45,913 nucleotides of DNA from an uncultured Colwellia sp. (lineage in GTDB: Bacteria > Pseudomonadota > Gammaproteobacteria > Enterobacterales > Alteromonadaceae), in assembly GCA_913057925.1 (NCBI GenBank), contig CAJXPG010000013.1, positions 1 to 45,913 of the forward strand. The letters are read 5' to 3'. The translations under genes and the position numbers were made by a program. Of this stretch, positions 26,820 to 35,427 are shown one piece after another. The notes below the pieces were generated by a model. That model saw only the letters and a list, made by a program, of their open reading frames with translations. It searched no databases and was not told the origin of the DNA. Position 1 is the stretch's first letter. Each line of letters begins with the position of its first letter.

Positions 26820-29800
26820 ATGAGAATCAATAAAAATCTGAGTAAAATAACTAGTTTTATTGCGTTAGCACTTTGCGCCGAAACTAATGCGCAAGACTAC
26901 TACGTTGATGTCAATGCATCTAATGATGGCTCAGGCACACTAGTCGCTCCTTTTAACAGCCTATCAAATGCTATCACCGAAGCACTTAATGAAAAAACAG
27001 GTGGTGACACCATTTATTTGCGCGAAGGCCGTTACCAAACGCCTATTGTTATGTCAGATATTGGTGACGCCAGCAACCCTATTACCATAACCGCGTTTAA
27101 TAATGAAAAGGTGATTATTGATGGCTCAAAATCCATTAGTGAGTTGGGCGGTAGTCACTGGACACCAATCGATGGCCTAAATGGCAGCTCGCCTATTTAT
27201 AAAACCACCCTTTCACAAGATATTTGGCAACTCTGGGTAGATGACAAAATGGCAGTCGTTGCCCGTTGGCCTAATGTTACCCTAGGACACCCAACTGATC
27301 CCATTCATTTAAAGGCGGATCATGTCACGCCTAAAGATGGCTCATGGTGGGATTTAAACGGCACTTGGGCTCACATGAGCGAAGGCTGGAGCGAAACCAG
27401 TGGTAATGCCACCATGAAAAACAATCGTGATTACCATGATTTAGCTGCGTTAAATAAAAGCATCGCTGGTGGCTCAGTTATTTTAAACTTTCACTCTGAA
27501 ACACAGTTTTCTCGCAATATCACTCAGCATACTGCCGGCACCAATGAGTTTGAATATGACAAAGTAAAACGCCCTTTTGATAAAGGCCAAGGGCACTTTA
27601 TTATTGAACATAAAAATGCGCTAGATATGCCGGGCGAGTGGTACTTTGATAAAGACACTAAAGAAGTGTGGTTATGGCCGGAAGTGGGCCAAAGTATTGC
27701 TGAATTAAACAATGTGGTACGGGGTAAAGTTTCAACTTACGCTTTTGATTTAACTAATGCCCAGCACATAACCATTAAAGGTTTGACCTTTTTTGGTACA
27801 ACTATTTCATGTGTTCAGTGTGACAGCATGACTATTGATGGCAACAAGTTTTTATACCCGTCATGGCATGATCGCATGTTAGGGAATCATCGCATTGTTG
27901 ATGATACTCCCAAAAAAGATGCTGAAGGTTATAACGTTACCGCCGATGGCGTTGGCAAAGGTGATACCATCTTTTTTGGCAGTAATTACCGTATTATCAA
28001 TAATGAATTTGCCTACAGCGATGCTACCATCGAGATGCGTCGCCACAATGACAATCGTTCTCCTGAAAACAACCAAGTAGAAAACAACTTGTTTCATCAC
28101 TTCAGTTTTTCAGGTATGGCATTATCAATATTGGGTATGAATTCCAACAAAGGTGATTCTTGGCAAAAAAGAAATACCTTTCATACCCATGGATCACGCG
28201 CCATGTCAAAAGTCGCGCATGTTGATGTCAGTATGTCACGCGCTTCTCATTGGGGCTATTTTCAACAAGACGGCGTTGCTTGGCAAGCCGCGGGTGGTGA
28301 AGGTGCTGGTGGCGGTAGTGATGGCACAACGCGTCACCATTTATGGGTGCATGACTCAGTTAAGCCAGCTGTTCGCTGGGACGGTTTTGATGGTATTAAT
28401 GGCACAGATCACCATGAGGTAGCGGTAAATGTCCCCGGTTTTGGCATGATTAAGGGGGATTACCACCAAGTGTATAATAGCGTTGGGGTGTTATCTCATG
28501 ATCCCAACGAAACCATGTTTAAAATCCTCAATACTAATGAGAAGTGGCATAACGCGCCGGGAGATGATACTCACTACCCACGTAATGAAAACACATTAAT
28601 CAAAAACAACTTGTCTGACTCAATATCAGGCCAACGTATCGGCTATTTAGCGCTAACTGCTACTGATGAGAATAACTGGAACGGTTATTTACAGAACACC
28701 CTTGCTGCCGAGCAACTACGTGATGCCATTAACTTTGATTTCAGACCTAAAGCTAGCTCAACAGGATTGATTAACCAAGGGCAAGTTATTGCAGGTATTA
28801 ACGATGATGTTGCCGATGGCCTTCCAGATATTGGTGCTTATGAACACGGCGCAAGTTATTACTGGATACCGGGGTATCAATACCCAGATAAAGCAACATC
28901 ACCCGTACCACGCTTGGCAACATTAAATGCAAAAACAGATGCTGACCTAATGTGGTTAAAAGCTAAAGGTGCCGTTGAAGAGAGACTCTTTTTTGGTACG
29001 TCACCTGATTCCTTAACAGAAATGGCCACCTTTACCGGCGACAACAATATCTATACACCTGGAGCATTAACACCTTATCAAACCTATTTTTGGCGCATTG
29101 ATACCAAAACGGCTGAATCGGGTAGTGATTTTATTACCGGTGACATTTGGTCGTTTAGTGTTGAAAAACCGCTAGTTAGAACAAAACAAACGGTTGTTAT
29201 CACTGAAGATACCCATGTAGAACGTGGTAATCCAACAAAAAACTTTGCTGATGCACTCGATCTTAAAATTCATACCACCGACAGCGGTGAGATTGATAAA
29301 GTTGCCCTATTGAAATTCACTATTCCAAGTGTTGCCAATAGCAAATTAAGCAAGGTAACACTGCGTGTTCACACAGATTTAACCGCTGCAACTAAAGGGG
29401 CCAAACTGTATGTAATGCCTGATAGCAGTTGGAGTGCGAATACGATCATATGGAATGATATGCTTGATATCAATAACTTAGGCACATTCATTGCTACCTT
29501 TGATATTGCCGCTAACAGCTGGCAAGAGGTTGATATCAGTGCCTATATTTCTGAGGGAGTAACTGAAGGAGAGCTTACATTTGCCATAAGTCGAGAGCCA
29601 AATACCAACAACCGAGCCATAGACTCTGCTGAATCAGCCTATCCACCTGAGTTAGTGGTTGAACATCAGGAAATCAACCCTGATGCGCCACCTCTAGCCC
29701 CTAAGAGCTTAACCAGTAGCAATACATCACAGGGGATATCACTTACTTGGGATGAGGTTTCAGGCGCGAAGGGATATAACGTTTATCGTCGTATAACTCC

Positions 29801-30374
29801 GGAAGATTTTTTTGTTACGCCGCTAAACGCAGTTCCATTAACAACGCTAAACTTCAACGACACAAAGGCTTCATTAAATACTAACTATCAATATGTCGTT
29901 AAAGCTGTAGGACAAAATGATAAGGAGTCGTATAACTCTGACGTTCATATAACAGCGTTGATGGATAAAGATATCGATGGCATGGCAGATAGTTGGGAGG
30001 ATTTTCATGGTTTAGATAACAACATCAATGATAGTGCCCTTGATGCCGATGCAGACAACATAACAAACCTTGAAGAGTATCTCGCTGGTACTACACCAAA
30101 TGGTGATAGAACAGATACCGACAACTCTGGTAGTGATAACTCTGGTGGTGATAGCTCTGGCGGTGATAGCTCTGGCGGTGATAGCTCTGGCGGCGATAGC
30201 TCCGGTGGTGATAGTTCTGGCGGTGATAGCTCCAGCGGTGATAGCTCTGGTGGCGATAGTACAAGTGATGAAACAAGTGAAAGTAGTGGTGGCTCAAGCA
30301 GTTATTACTTTATATTGCTGATACTTGCCGCCTTTTCACGCAAAAAAAAGCTATTGAAACTACATTTTAGCTAA
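26820..30374 (+). CDS. Multi-domain beta-helix carbohydrate enzyme with GlyGly-CTERM tail
   Basis: 1184 residues. Signal peptide 1-24; right-handed parallel beta-helix about 25-690 (YYVDVNASNDGSGTLVAPFNSL start, then GDTIYLREGRY and repeated strand turns); fibronectin-like domain 695-785; a DNRLRE/CBM96-like carbohydrate-binding domain 790-947; fibronectin type III 957-1040; a Ca-binding thrombospondin-3-like segment 1048-1089 (DKDIDGMADSWE, DADADNITNLEEY); a DSSGG repeat linker 1100-1145; and a GlyGly-CTERM tail 1155-1184 (GGSSS, hydrophobic helix, then RKKKLLK). GlyGly-CTERM proteins are exported by type II secretion and cut by rhombosortase for surface attachment. Catalytic family is not certain; beta-helix families that act on fucose polymers (GH141, GH174) or polysaccharide lyases are candidates. 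Confidence 0.82.
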   Translation: MRINKNLSKITSFIALALCAETNAQDYYVDVNASNDGSGTLVAPFNSLSNAITEALNEKTGGDTIYLREGRYQTPIVMSDIGDASNPITITAFNNEKVIIDGSKSISELGGSHWTPIDGLNGSSPIYKTTLSQDIWQLWVDDKMAVVARWPNVTLGHPTDPIHLKADHVTPKDGSWWDLNGTWAHMSEGWSETSGNATMKNNRDYHDLAALNKSIAGGSVILNFHSETQFSRNITQHTAGTNEFEYDKVKRPFDKGQGHFIIEHKNALDMPGEWYFDKDTKEVWLWPEVGQSIAELNNVVRGKVSTYAFDLTNAQHITIKGLTFFGTTISCVQCDSMTIDGNKFLYPSWHDRMLGNHRIVDDTPKKDAEGYNVTADGVGKGDTIFFGSNYRIINNEFAYSDATIEMRRHNDNRSPENNQVENNLFHHFSFSGMALSILGMNSNKGDSWQKRNTFHTHGSRAMSKVAHVDVSMSRASHWGYFQQDGVAWQAAGGEGAGGGSDGTTRHHLWVHDSVKPAVRWDGFDGINGTDHHEVAVNVPGFGMIKGDYHQVYNSVGVLSHDPNETMFKILNTNEKWHNAPGDDTHYPRNENTLIKNNLSDSISGQRIGYLALTATDENNWNGYLQNTLAAEQLRDAINFDFRPKASSTGLINQGQVIAGINDDVADGLPDIGAYEHGASYYWIPGYQYPDKATSPVPRLATLNAKTDADLMWLKAKGAVEERLFFGTSPDSLTEMATFTGDNNIYTPGALTPYQTYFWRIDTKTAESGSDFITGDIWSFSVEKPLVRTKQTVVITEDTHVERGNPTKNFADALDLKIHTTDSGEIDKVALLKFTIPSVANSKLSKVTLRVHTDLTAATKGAKLYVMPDSSWSANTIIWNDMLDINNLGTFIATFDIAANSWQEVDISAYISEGVTEGELTFAISREPNTNNRAIDSAESAYPPELVVEHQEINPDAPPLAPKSLTSSNTSQGISLTWDEVSGAKGYNVYRRITPEDFFVTPLNAVPLTTLNFNDTKASLNTNYQYVVKAVGQNDKESYNSDVHITALMDKDIDGMADSWEDFHGLDNNINDSALDADADNITNLEEYLAGTTPNGDRTDTDNSGSDNSGGDSSGGDSSGGDSSGGDSSGGDSSGGDSSSGDSSGGDSTSDETSESSGGSSSYYFILLILAAFSRKKKLLKLHFS
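30120..30254 (+). repeat. Nine 15-bp repeats encoding the D(S/N)SGG linker
   Basis: In-frame units of the form GATAGCTCTGGCGGT. In protein order they are DNSGS, DNSGG, five DSSGG, DSSSG and DSSGG. Third-base differences show that the array is not freshly duplicated, but unit number may vary between strains. Confidence 0.9.
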
Positions 30375-30416
30375 ACAACGTTCGAACTAAACAACGTTTG
30401 AACTAAACAAGGTTAC
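30371..30416 (+). repeat. Three tandem 16-bp repeats after the beta-helix gene
   Basis: CTAAACAACGTTCGAA, CTAAACAACGTTTGAA and CTAAACAAGGTTACGC follow each other, and the first overlaps the stop codon. The AACGTT centre is palindromic. Function unknown. Confidence 0.75.
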
Positions 30417-30569
30417 GCTAGCGATCAATTGAGCTTAAGGTATCAGAGGAACGTTAGCTTATTACACAGGGATAAATTGACTCATTCTGCCTAAATACCC
30501 ACGGCTAGCGCATTTTAGGCCCTTACTGTATATGACTTGAGAAATAGCTCTTAAGATTCAACAATACTC

Positions 30570-30975
30570 TTAACTTCTCTAGCGTCGCGGTGGCGACAAC
30601 ACCCAGAGAGGGCTATCGCCGAGCCCTCTCTGGACTCTCCCGGCGCTGCGAGTAAAACCTAATATTCCATTCAATCAGTGCTTCGAGGTGCCGCGTTAAT
30701 GAACATCCCTGTCCAACGCCGCTTTTTCATCATCCTTGATGAAAACACCTGCGCACTTTCAATCATTTCAGGGTTTTACCACGCAGATTCAGCACTTTTA
30801 GCTTGTTTGGTGCTCAATTCTCGTATTTGAAAGTGTTGGGGTGTCACAAATATTGGCAATGTGATGTGTTACTGAGGTGATAAGAGTGAGTATCACAAGC
30901 ATGGATGCTTGTGTTAAGCCCCATGGATGGGTTTATGCGTCTCACTTGTTTACTCAGTAATGCGGAACTAAGAGG
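30570..30975. repeat. GC-rich, multiply base-paired non-coding element
   Basis: No reading frame. Several perfect stems were found: CCAGAGAGGGCT/AGCCCTCTCTGG (30603-30633); CTGCG plus GTAAAACC pairing with GGTTTTAC plus CGCAG (30646-30659 with 30772-30786); TTTTCATC/GATGAAAA (30724-30745) inside it; and a nested cluster with TTACTGAG/CTCAGTAA (30869-30960) enclosing AGTGAG/CTCACT, CACAAGCAT/ATGCTTGTG and CCCAT/ATGGG, both with GG loops. The first half is much richer in GC than the flanks. It looks like a dispersed palindromic repeat or a structured RNA; no second copy is in this window. Confidence 0.6.
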
Positions 30976-31103
30976 TCTTAACTAGAAATGATGAAATACA
31001 GAAAAGCCATATAGACAGTGGAGTTTAAATGCGCTTGCCTTGCCTAAATATCTAGTACCAAGGATTGTCATATATCTTCGAGGGATGGGGAAATAGACCT
31101 TTC

Positions 31104-31135
31104 AAAACCCTTCAGCTGCATAGCTGTAGGGTTTT
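31104..31135 (-). terminator. Terminator of the toxin-antitoxin operon
   Basis: AAAACCCT pairs with AGGGTTTT, with an inner AGCT/AGCT stem, 29 bases after the toxin stop. The minus strand ends the stem with TTTT. Confidence 0.65.
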
Positions 31136-31163
31136 ATCAAATAAGGAACAAATACAGTTGCCT

Positions 31164-31442
31164 TTACTCAGGTGGGAAATTCTGCTTTTGGTGTAAAACT
31201 CGCATTATTCTAATGGTTTCATTATCGATCCAATAAGAAACAATCATTGATATTTCGGGGGTAATTAGCACTCTTCCACGAAAAATGTCTCTTTTAACAC
31301 CCATTAGTGGCTGTGTTAGTAAGTTCTCAACTCTAGCTACAATAGTTCGATCAGTTTTTTCTGCTGCACTTGGATTAAAATCAAAAAGAAACTCAAATAT
31401 TTTTTCACGATCATTTAGTGATTCTTCTTCCCAAAAGATCAT
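31164..31442 (-). CDS. RelE/ParE-type toxin
   Basis: 92 residues with the RelE/ParE fold pattern: an N-terminal strand (MIFWEEESLND), two helices (REKIFEFLFDFNPSAAEKTDRTIVARVENLL), then GVKRDIFRGRVLITPEISMIVSYWIDNETIRIMRVLHQKQNFP, including the typical Arg-rich strand and final VLHxxxxxP. Members either cut mRNA on the ribosome or inhibit gyrase; which one cannot be told. Its ATG shares one base with the antitoxin stop (TAATG), so translation is coupled. Confidence 0.88.
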   Translation of the reverse strand: MIFWEEESLNDREKIFEFLFDFNPSAAEKTDRTIVARVENLLTQPLMGVKRDIFRGRVLITPEISMIVSYWIDNETIRIMRVLHQKQNFPPE

Positions 31443-31723
31443 TATTTGTCTCTATTACGGATTTTCTGTTTTCTTGCTTCCATTAAAGATTTCGCTTCAT
31501 CATGTTCAATAAAATTAGCTCTTCCGTTATCAAACTTGTCAAATGCTGCATTTATTTGTGCCGATAACCATACATCATGACACATAGTTTTTCTCTGCTC
31601 TTCAGCTAAACTTTCTGCAAGTTCTCGGCATGCGTCGCTAAGAGTACGGCCTTGGCTTTCAGCCATAAGCTGTGCTAAACGTTTCGTTTCTTCATCAACT
31701 CTAAATTGAATGCGAGTGTCCAT
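31442..31723 (-). CDS. RelB/DinJ-type antitoxin
   Basis: 93 residues with an N-terminal ribbon-helix-helix DNA-binding part (MDTRIQFRVDEETKRLAQLMAESQGRTLSDACREL) and a C-terminal helical toxin-binding part. The first gene of the pair, with AAGG about nine bases before ATG; such antitoxins repress their own promoter. It stands directly beside the structured repeat element and downstream of sulfatase E, and may stabilise this accessory stretch. Confidence 0.88.
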   Translation of the reverse strand: MDTRIQFRVDEETKRLAQLMAESQGRTLSDACRELAESLAEEQRKTMCHDVWLSAQINAAFDKFDNGRANFIEHDEAKSLMEARKQKIRNRDK

Positions 31724-31760
31724 TCTAAGTTACCTTAAATAAAACTTTGTACTCACAAAT

Positions 31761-31792
31761 GTTAGCACCACAATTAATCTGTGGCAACTAAC
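31761..31792 (-). terminator. Hairpin downstream of sulfatase E
   Basis: GTTAG/CTAAC and CCACA/TGTGG form a stem with small internal asymmetry and a 7-base loop, 58 bases after the sulfatase stop. No clear U-run. Confidence 0.4.
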
Positions 31793-31850
31793 AAGCGAGT
31801 TAACGACACACTCTTATTTAGAGAAGTCAGTTTGTCATGATTGATGGACG

Positions 31851-33356
31851 TTATTCTTCACCGCGATAAGTTTCATCATAACGTTTGTAATCTTTATGGT
31901 TATACAGGTGCTTATTAATGACTGCAGGACTCGCTAATTTCTTTAATTCCCTTTTACCTGACTTAGTCTGCCAGTGCGGGTGATCTTTAGTTATTGCAGG
32001 TAATTGTGCCATAAAGCCATTGAACTTCTCGCGCGCTTTAGCGTGCTCTGGGTTGCCATCAGCAAGTATATAACCATGACCAAAACGGTTATCTCCAGTA
32101 TAATAGAAGCGACCTTTTGCCATGTTCATCACCGGATTAACCACTTCTAACATATACTGTTTGGTACGAAATATTTGTGATGTGCCCGCATAACCGTATA
32201 TCCACTCTCTATGATTATCAGACTTCCCTAAGTAAAAATCTTTTAAGCTAACACCATCAAACTTATGATTTTCAGGCACAAAGTCCCATGCTCCTGCAAT
32301 ATCAATTAAGGTTGGCGTAATATCTGATAAGTCAGTTAATTCATAGCTAGCTCCGCGCTTTTTAATACCAGCACCTGCAGCAATATGCACAACATGAGAA
32401 CCACGTTCAACACCACGTGTTTTGGCAGTGACCGCAGTACCATTGTCTGAGGTAAAAATAATAATCGTATTGTCACTAATACCTAATGACTCAACTTTTG
32501 CGACAACCTCACCTACTTTTAAGTCCATATATTCAATCAATGATTTAAAACGTTTATCGTTTTCATCATTACTTTCTTTACCTTTTCCACTTGCCGGAGC
32601 TAGGCTGCCCTGCTCACCACGAAGTGGATTTGTTGGCATGCCTGTACGTGTGCCATGTGGCGCTACTGTTGGCCAGTAAGCTAAAAACGGTTTATTGGCT
32701 TTAACGTTCTTTTCCATAAAATCCATGATGAAATCTGCTTCAATATCGAGGCTGTAATCTGATGGCTTAGTGTCCATCAATTTACCGTTTTTAACGTAGC
32801 CTGGATGCCAGTAACGTGACGTGGTTTTTTTATCTTCCATTAAACCAGTAAACTTAGGTGAGCCTTTTAATTTAGCGATTTCTTTTGTACCTTCCCATAA
32901 AGCGTACTCATCAAAGGCTAAGGCTTCATCATGTGGCATCTGAATACCGGCATGCCATTTACCGGTAATCGCAGTCGCGTAGCCTGAATCTCTTAGTACA
33001 CGACTAAACGGGATATTGTCGCTATAGACATTTTTCCGAGAATCGCCCATCCAAATCTCATTGACATAAACCCCCGTGGTATTGGCGTAACGCCCAGTCA
33101 TGATTTCAACACGACTAGAGCCACATTTGGCTGTTGCATATGTCGTTTGAAAACGAACACCTTGCTGCGCTAATTTATCAATATTGGGTGTACTGGCTGC
33201 ACCCTCTTGCCCATAAATACTGAACATATCAGGGCTAACATCATCAGCTAAAATTAAAATTATATTTGGTTTTGATGCCAAAGCTTGACTAATAAAGCCG
33301 ATAAATAACAGCAAGGTTGTCGTTAATATGATTAAAGATTTTTTAACGTAACTCAT
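31851..33356 (-). CDS. Secreted sulfatase E with non-standard active-site motif
   Basis: 501 residues with signal peptide (1-28, cleaved after ALA). S1-type blocks are present: ILADDVS metal site, GKWHAG, APHGTR, FTSDNGT. The formylglycine motif, however, is C78-G-S-S-R82, where family members normally have C-x-P-x-R (or C-x-A-x-R). I re-read the codons (TGT GGC TCT AGT CGT) and they are unambiguous, within an intact frame. Start ATG has AGGA seven bases upstream. It is the second gene after the leftward fucosidase (154-base gap) and so is probably under the operator at 35649. Activity as a sulfatase depends on whether a maturase accepts Ser at the Pro position. Confidence 0.85.
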   Translation of the reverse strand: MSYVKKSLIILTTTLLLFIGFISQALASKPNIILILADDVSPDMFSIYGQEGAASTPNIDKLAQQGVRFQTTYATAKCGSSRVEIMTGRYANTTGVYVNEIWMGDSRKNVYSDNIPFSRVLRDSGYATAITGKWHAGIQMPHDEALAFDEYALWEGTKEIAKLKGSPKFTGLMEDKKTTSRYWHPGYVKNGKLMDTKPSDYSLDIEADFIMDFMEKNVKANKPFLAYWPTVAPHGTRTGMPTNPLRGEQGSLAPASGKGKESNDENDKRFKSLIEYMDLKVGEVVAKVESLGISDNTIIIFTSDNGTAVTAKTRGVERGSHVVHIAAGAGIKKRGASYELTDLSDITPTLIDIAGAWDFVPENHKFDGVSLKDFYLGKSDNHREWIYGYAGTSQIFRTKQYMLEVVNPVMNMAKGRFYYTGDNRFGHGYILADGNPEHAKAREKFNGFMAQLPAITKDHPHWQTKSGKRELKKLASPAVINKHLYNHKDYKRYDETYRGEE

Positions 33357-33510
33357 AGTAAATCCTACTTGATTTTCAATTTAGTTCTAACTTAACAATT
33401 ACCATTGACGGTGTGATGCAATGAGTAACCATAAAATTAATAAGAAACACCTACATAAAACAAGCGCATAAAAGTAAAACGTAAATACGCCATTACCAAC
33501 AATTTAAGCG

Positions 33511-35427
33511 CTACTCCTCCATTGATTGATTCGAGGCAATTAACTCAATAACATCGATATCAATATTCATTGCACGATAGCGCTGATCTTGTGCTTTAAA
33601 CGCTTTAGTGCTGGCTGTTAACTCAAAGGCTTGACCTTGTTTCAAGGTGACTTTTTGAATACCTGCTTGATTAAAGCTTAATTCACCGAGGTAACTTTCA
33701 ATAAATTGACCTGAATTTTTACTGGCCTTTACTTTGTCAACAGGTGCTTGCTCGTTACCATCAAATGCCTGTAGAGCCTCTACTTTCTTCCCTTTACCTT
33801 TAAGGTTGAATGCCAACTCATCACTTGTACTAGCGATAACAAAATCTTTTTCTTTATAACGCATTTTATAGTGTATTTTTACTTGGTATTGACCTGCTTT
33901 AGGGACATCAACATACCAACTGCGCGAGAAGTCTTTTAACATAGAGCGGTAACTTTCCTTACCAAATTTCCCCTGCTTGGTGGCATCTTCGCCGACTAAG
34001 GTAATTGTGCCGTTTTCGTTGGCTTTACTATGACGAGGCACAATGGTTAATTCACCATGGTAATCTAGCTTTAAAATAGTTAAATAAGGATCTTGCTTAA
34101 TAGCTCTAAGATTAATGATAGTATCGCCACCTTGTTGGATTACTGATAATTGACTATCACTATCCGTTAACAAACTAACTTGCTCTACAGCGTTTTCTAA
34201 GCCCGGTAATACTAATTTGTTATTCTGCGGCCATTGATGAATATGCAGATATAAACTTCCAGCTTTGGTAGATACTTGTCCCCAGGGTAATTTAAGAAAT
34301 GGGTTTAAGCCCGTTTCAAAAATAGCCTCTTTATTTTGCTCTACCCAGCCACCAACACCGACTAAAACATCTTTTTCGTAAGCTAATATACTGCCGTCAC
34401 CTTTAGGGCCGATGTTAAGTAAAAAGTTTCCTCCCATGCTAGCAATGTCTGAAAGTTTTGCTACTTGTACCGCTATTTGTTCTTCAAGTGGCAAGCCTGT
34501 AACCCAAGATTTGTAACCCCAAGTATGATAAAAAGTGCCTGGGGTTTCCCAAGGGTATTCAGTGATTGGCGAATCGGGTACATGATTATCAGGCATGGTC
34601 AAAAAGTCCCCCTGATTATTCATTACTCGGCCATTAATTAAGGCATTAGGTTGATACTTCTTAACTATCTCTCGAAAACGTTTGCTTTGCGCCAGCGTTG
34701 GCTCGCCCATATCAAAAAATACTTCGACAATTTCACCGTAATTACTCATTAATTCTTCAAGCTGCGCTACTTGGAAATCTTCATTGGCTTTTGATACTTT
34801 ACCAAAAACACTGATCTTGCCATCAACTGGATTACGCTCGGGGTTCGGGCCATTAAAATGCCAATCTGGCGTTGAATAATATAAACCCAGTTTTAAACCA
34901 TGGCGCTGACAAGCATCACTAAGCTCTTTTAATATATCCTTTTTGTAATCGGTATAATCAACAATATCAAAGTCGGTATGTTTGGAGTCAAACATGGCAA
35001 AACCATCATGATGCTTGGTGGTTAAAACGATGTAGCGCATACCCGCTTTTTTAGCGAGCTTGGCAATCGAGTCAGCATCAAAGTTTTCAGGATTAAAGTT
35101 TTTAACCACGTCCTGATAATCTTGCTGTGAAATATCCGCATGACGTTGAATTTGCTCACCTAGTTTTTCTATTTCTTTCCCTTGCCACATGCCCGCCAAA
35201 TCAGCATAAGCGCCAAAGTGAATAAACAAACCAAATCGCATTGCTTGCCATTTGGCAATAGCTTGCTCGGTTTGTTTTTGCTGTTGAGCGCTTTTATCAA
35301 GCTGAACTTTTGTCAGGGTTAGAGCTTTAGCTACCTCAGCATCTAATTGCTGCTGACTACATCCGGCTAATATCAATACAGACATTACACTGCTGATCAT
35401 TATTTTCTTGGTTGATTTAGAAAACAT
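33511..35427 (-). CDS. GH29 alpha-L-fucosidase lipoprotein 1
   Basis: 638 residues. Lipoprotein signal peptide with lipobox L-A-G-C23, so it is probably anchored to an envelope membrane. The GH29 catalytic domain covers about 55-390: RFGLFIHFGAYAD, TKHHDGFAMFDSKHTDFD and the nucleophile block VEVFFDMGE with D239. A C-terminal beta-rich part (about 400-638) may bind sugar. GH29 enzymes release terminal L-fucose with retention. Start ATG 35427 has GAAGGA five bases upstream; the frame opens further to 35475 but without support. It is first in a leftward pair with sulfatase E, driven from the region holding the second inverted repeat. Confidence 0.92.
   Translation of the reverse strand: MFSKSTKKIMISSVMSVLILAGCSQQQLDAEVAKALTLTKVQLDKSAQQQKQTEQAIAKWQAMRFGLFIHFGAYADLAGMWQGKEIEKLGEQIQRHADISQQDYQDVVKNFNPENFDADSIAKLAKKAGMRYIVLTTKHHDGFAMFDSKHTDFDIVDYTDYKKDILKELSDACQRHGLKLGLYYSTPDWHFNGPNPERNPVDGKISVFGKVSKANEDFQVAQLEELMSNYGEIVEVFFDMGEPTLAQSKRFREIVKKYQPNALINGRVMNNQGDFLTMPDNHVPDSPITEYPWETPGTFYHTWGYKSWVTGLPLEEQIAVQVAKLSDIASMGGNFLLNIGPKGDGSILAYEKDVLVGVGGWVEQNKEAIFETGLNPFLKLPWGQVSTKAGSLYLHIHQWPQNNKLVLPGLENAVEQVSLLTDSDSQLSVIQQGGDTIINLRAIKQDPYLTILKLDYHGELTIVPRHSKANENGTITLVGEDATKQGKFGKESYRSMLKDFSRSWYVDVPKAGQYQVKIHYKMRYKEKDFVIASTSDELAFNLKGKGKKVEALQAFDGNEQAPVDKVKASKNSGQFIESYLGELSFNQAGIQKVTLKQGQAFELTASTKAFKAQDQRYRAMNIDIDVIELIASNQSMEE

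Noticed and set aside
30070-30321. Open frames on both strands through the DSSGG repeat (Val/Ala-rich on +, Tyr/His/Gln-rich on -)
   Set aside because: They are shadows of the 15-bp in-frame repeat of the beta-helix gene and have no start signal or recognisable domain.
30590-30600. GCGACAAC at about 30593 as an operator half-site
   Set aside because: It belongs to the GC-rich structured element, has no opposite arm and is not before a start codon.
30869-30960. tRNA-like or integron attC-like site suggested by the four-branch pairing
   Set aside because: No anticodon arm, T-loop or CCA-type pattern, no core attC sites and no integrase nearby; better described as a structured repeat.
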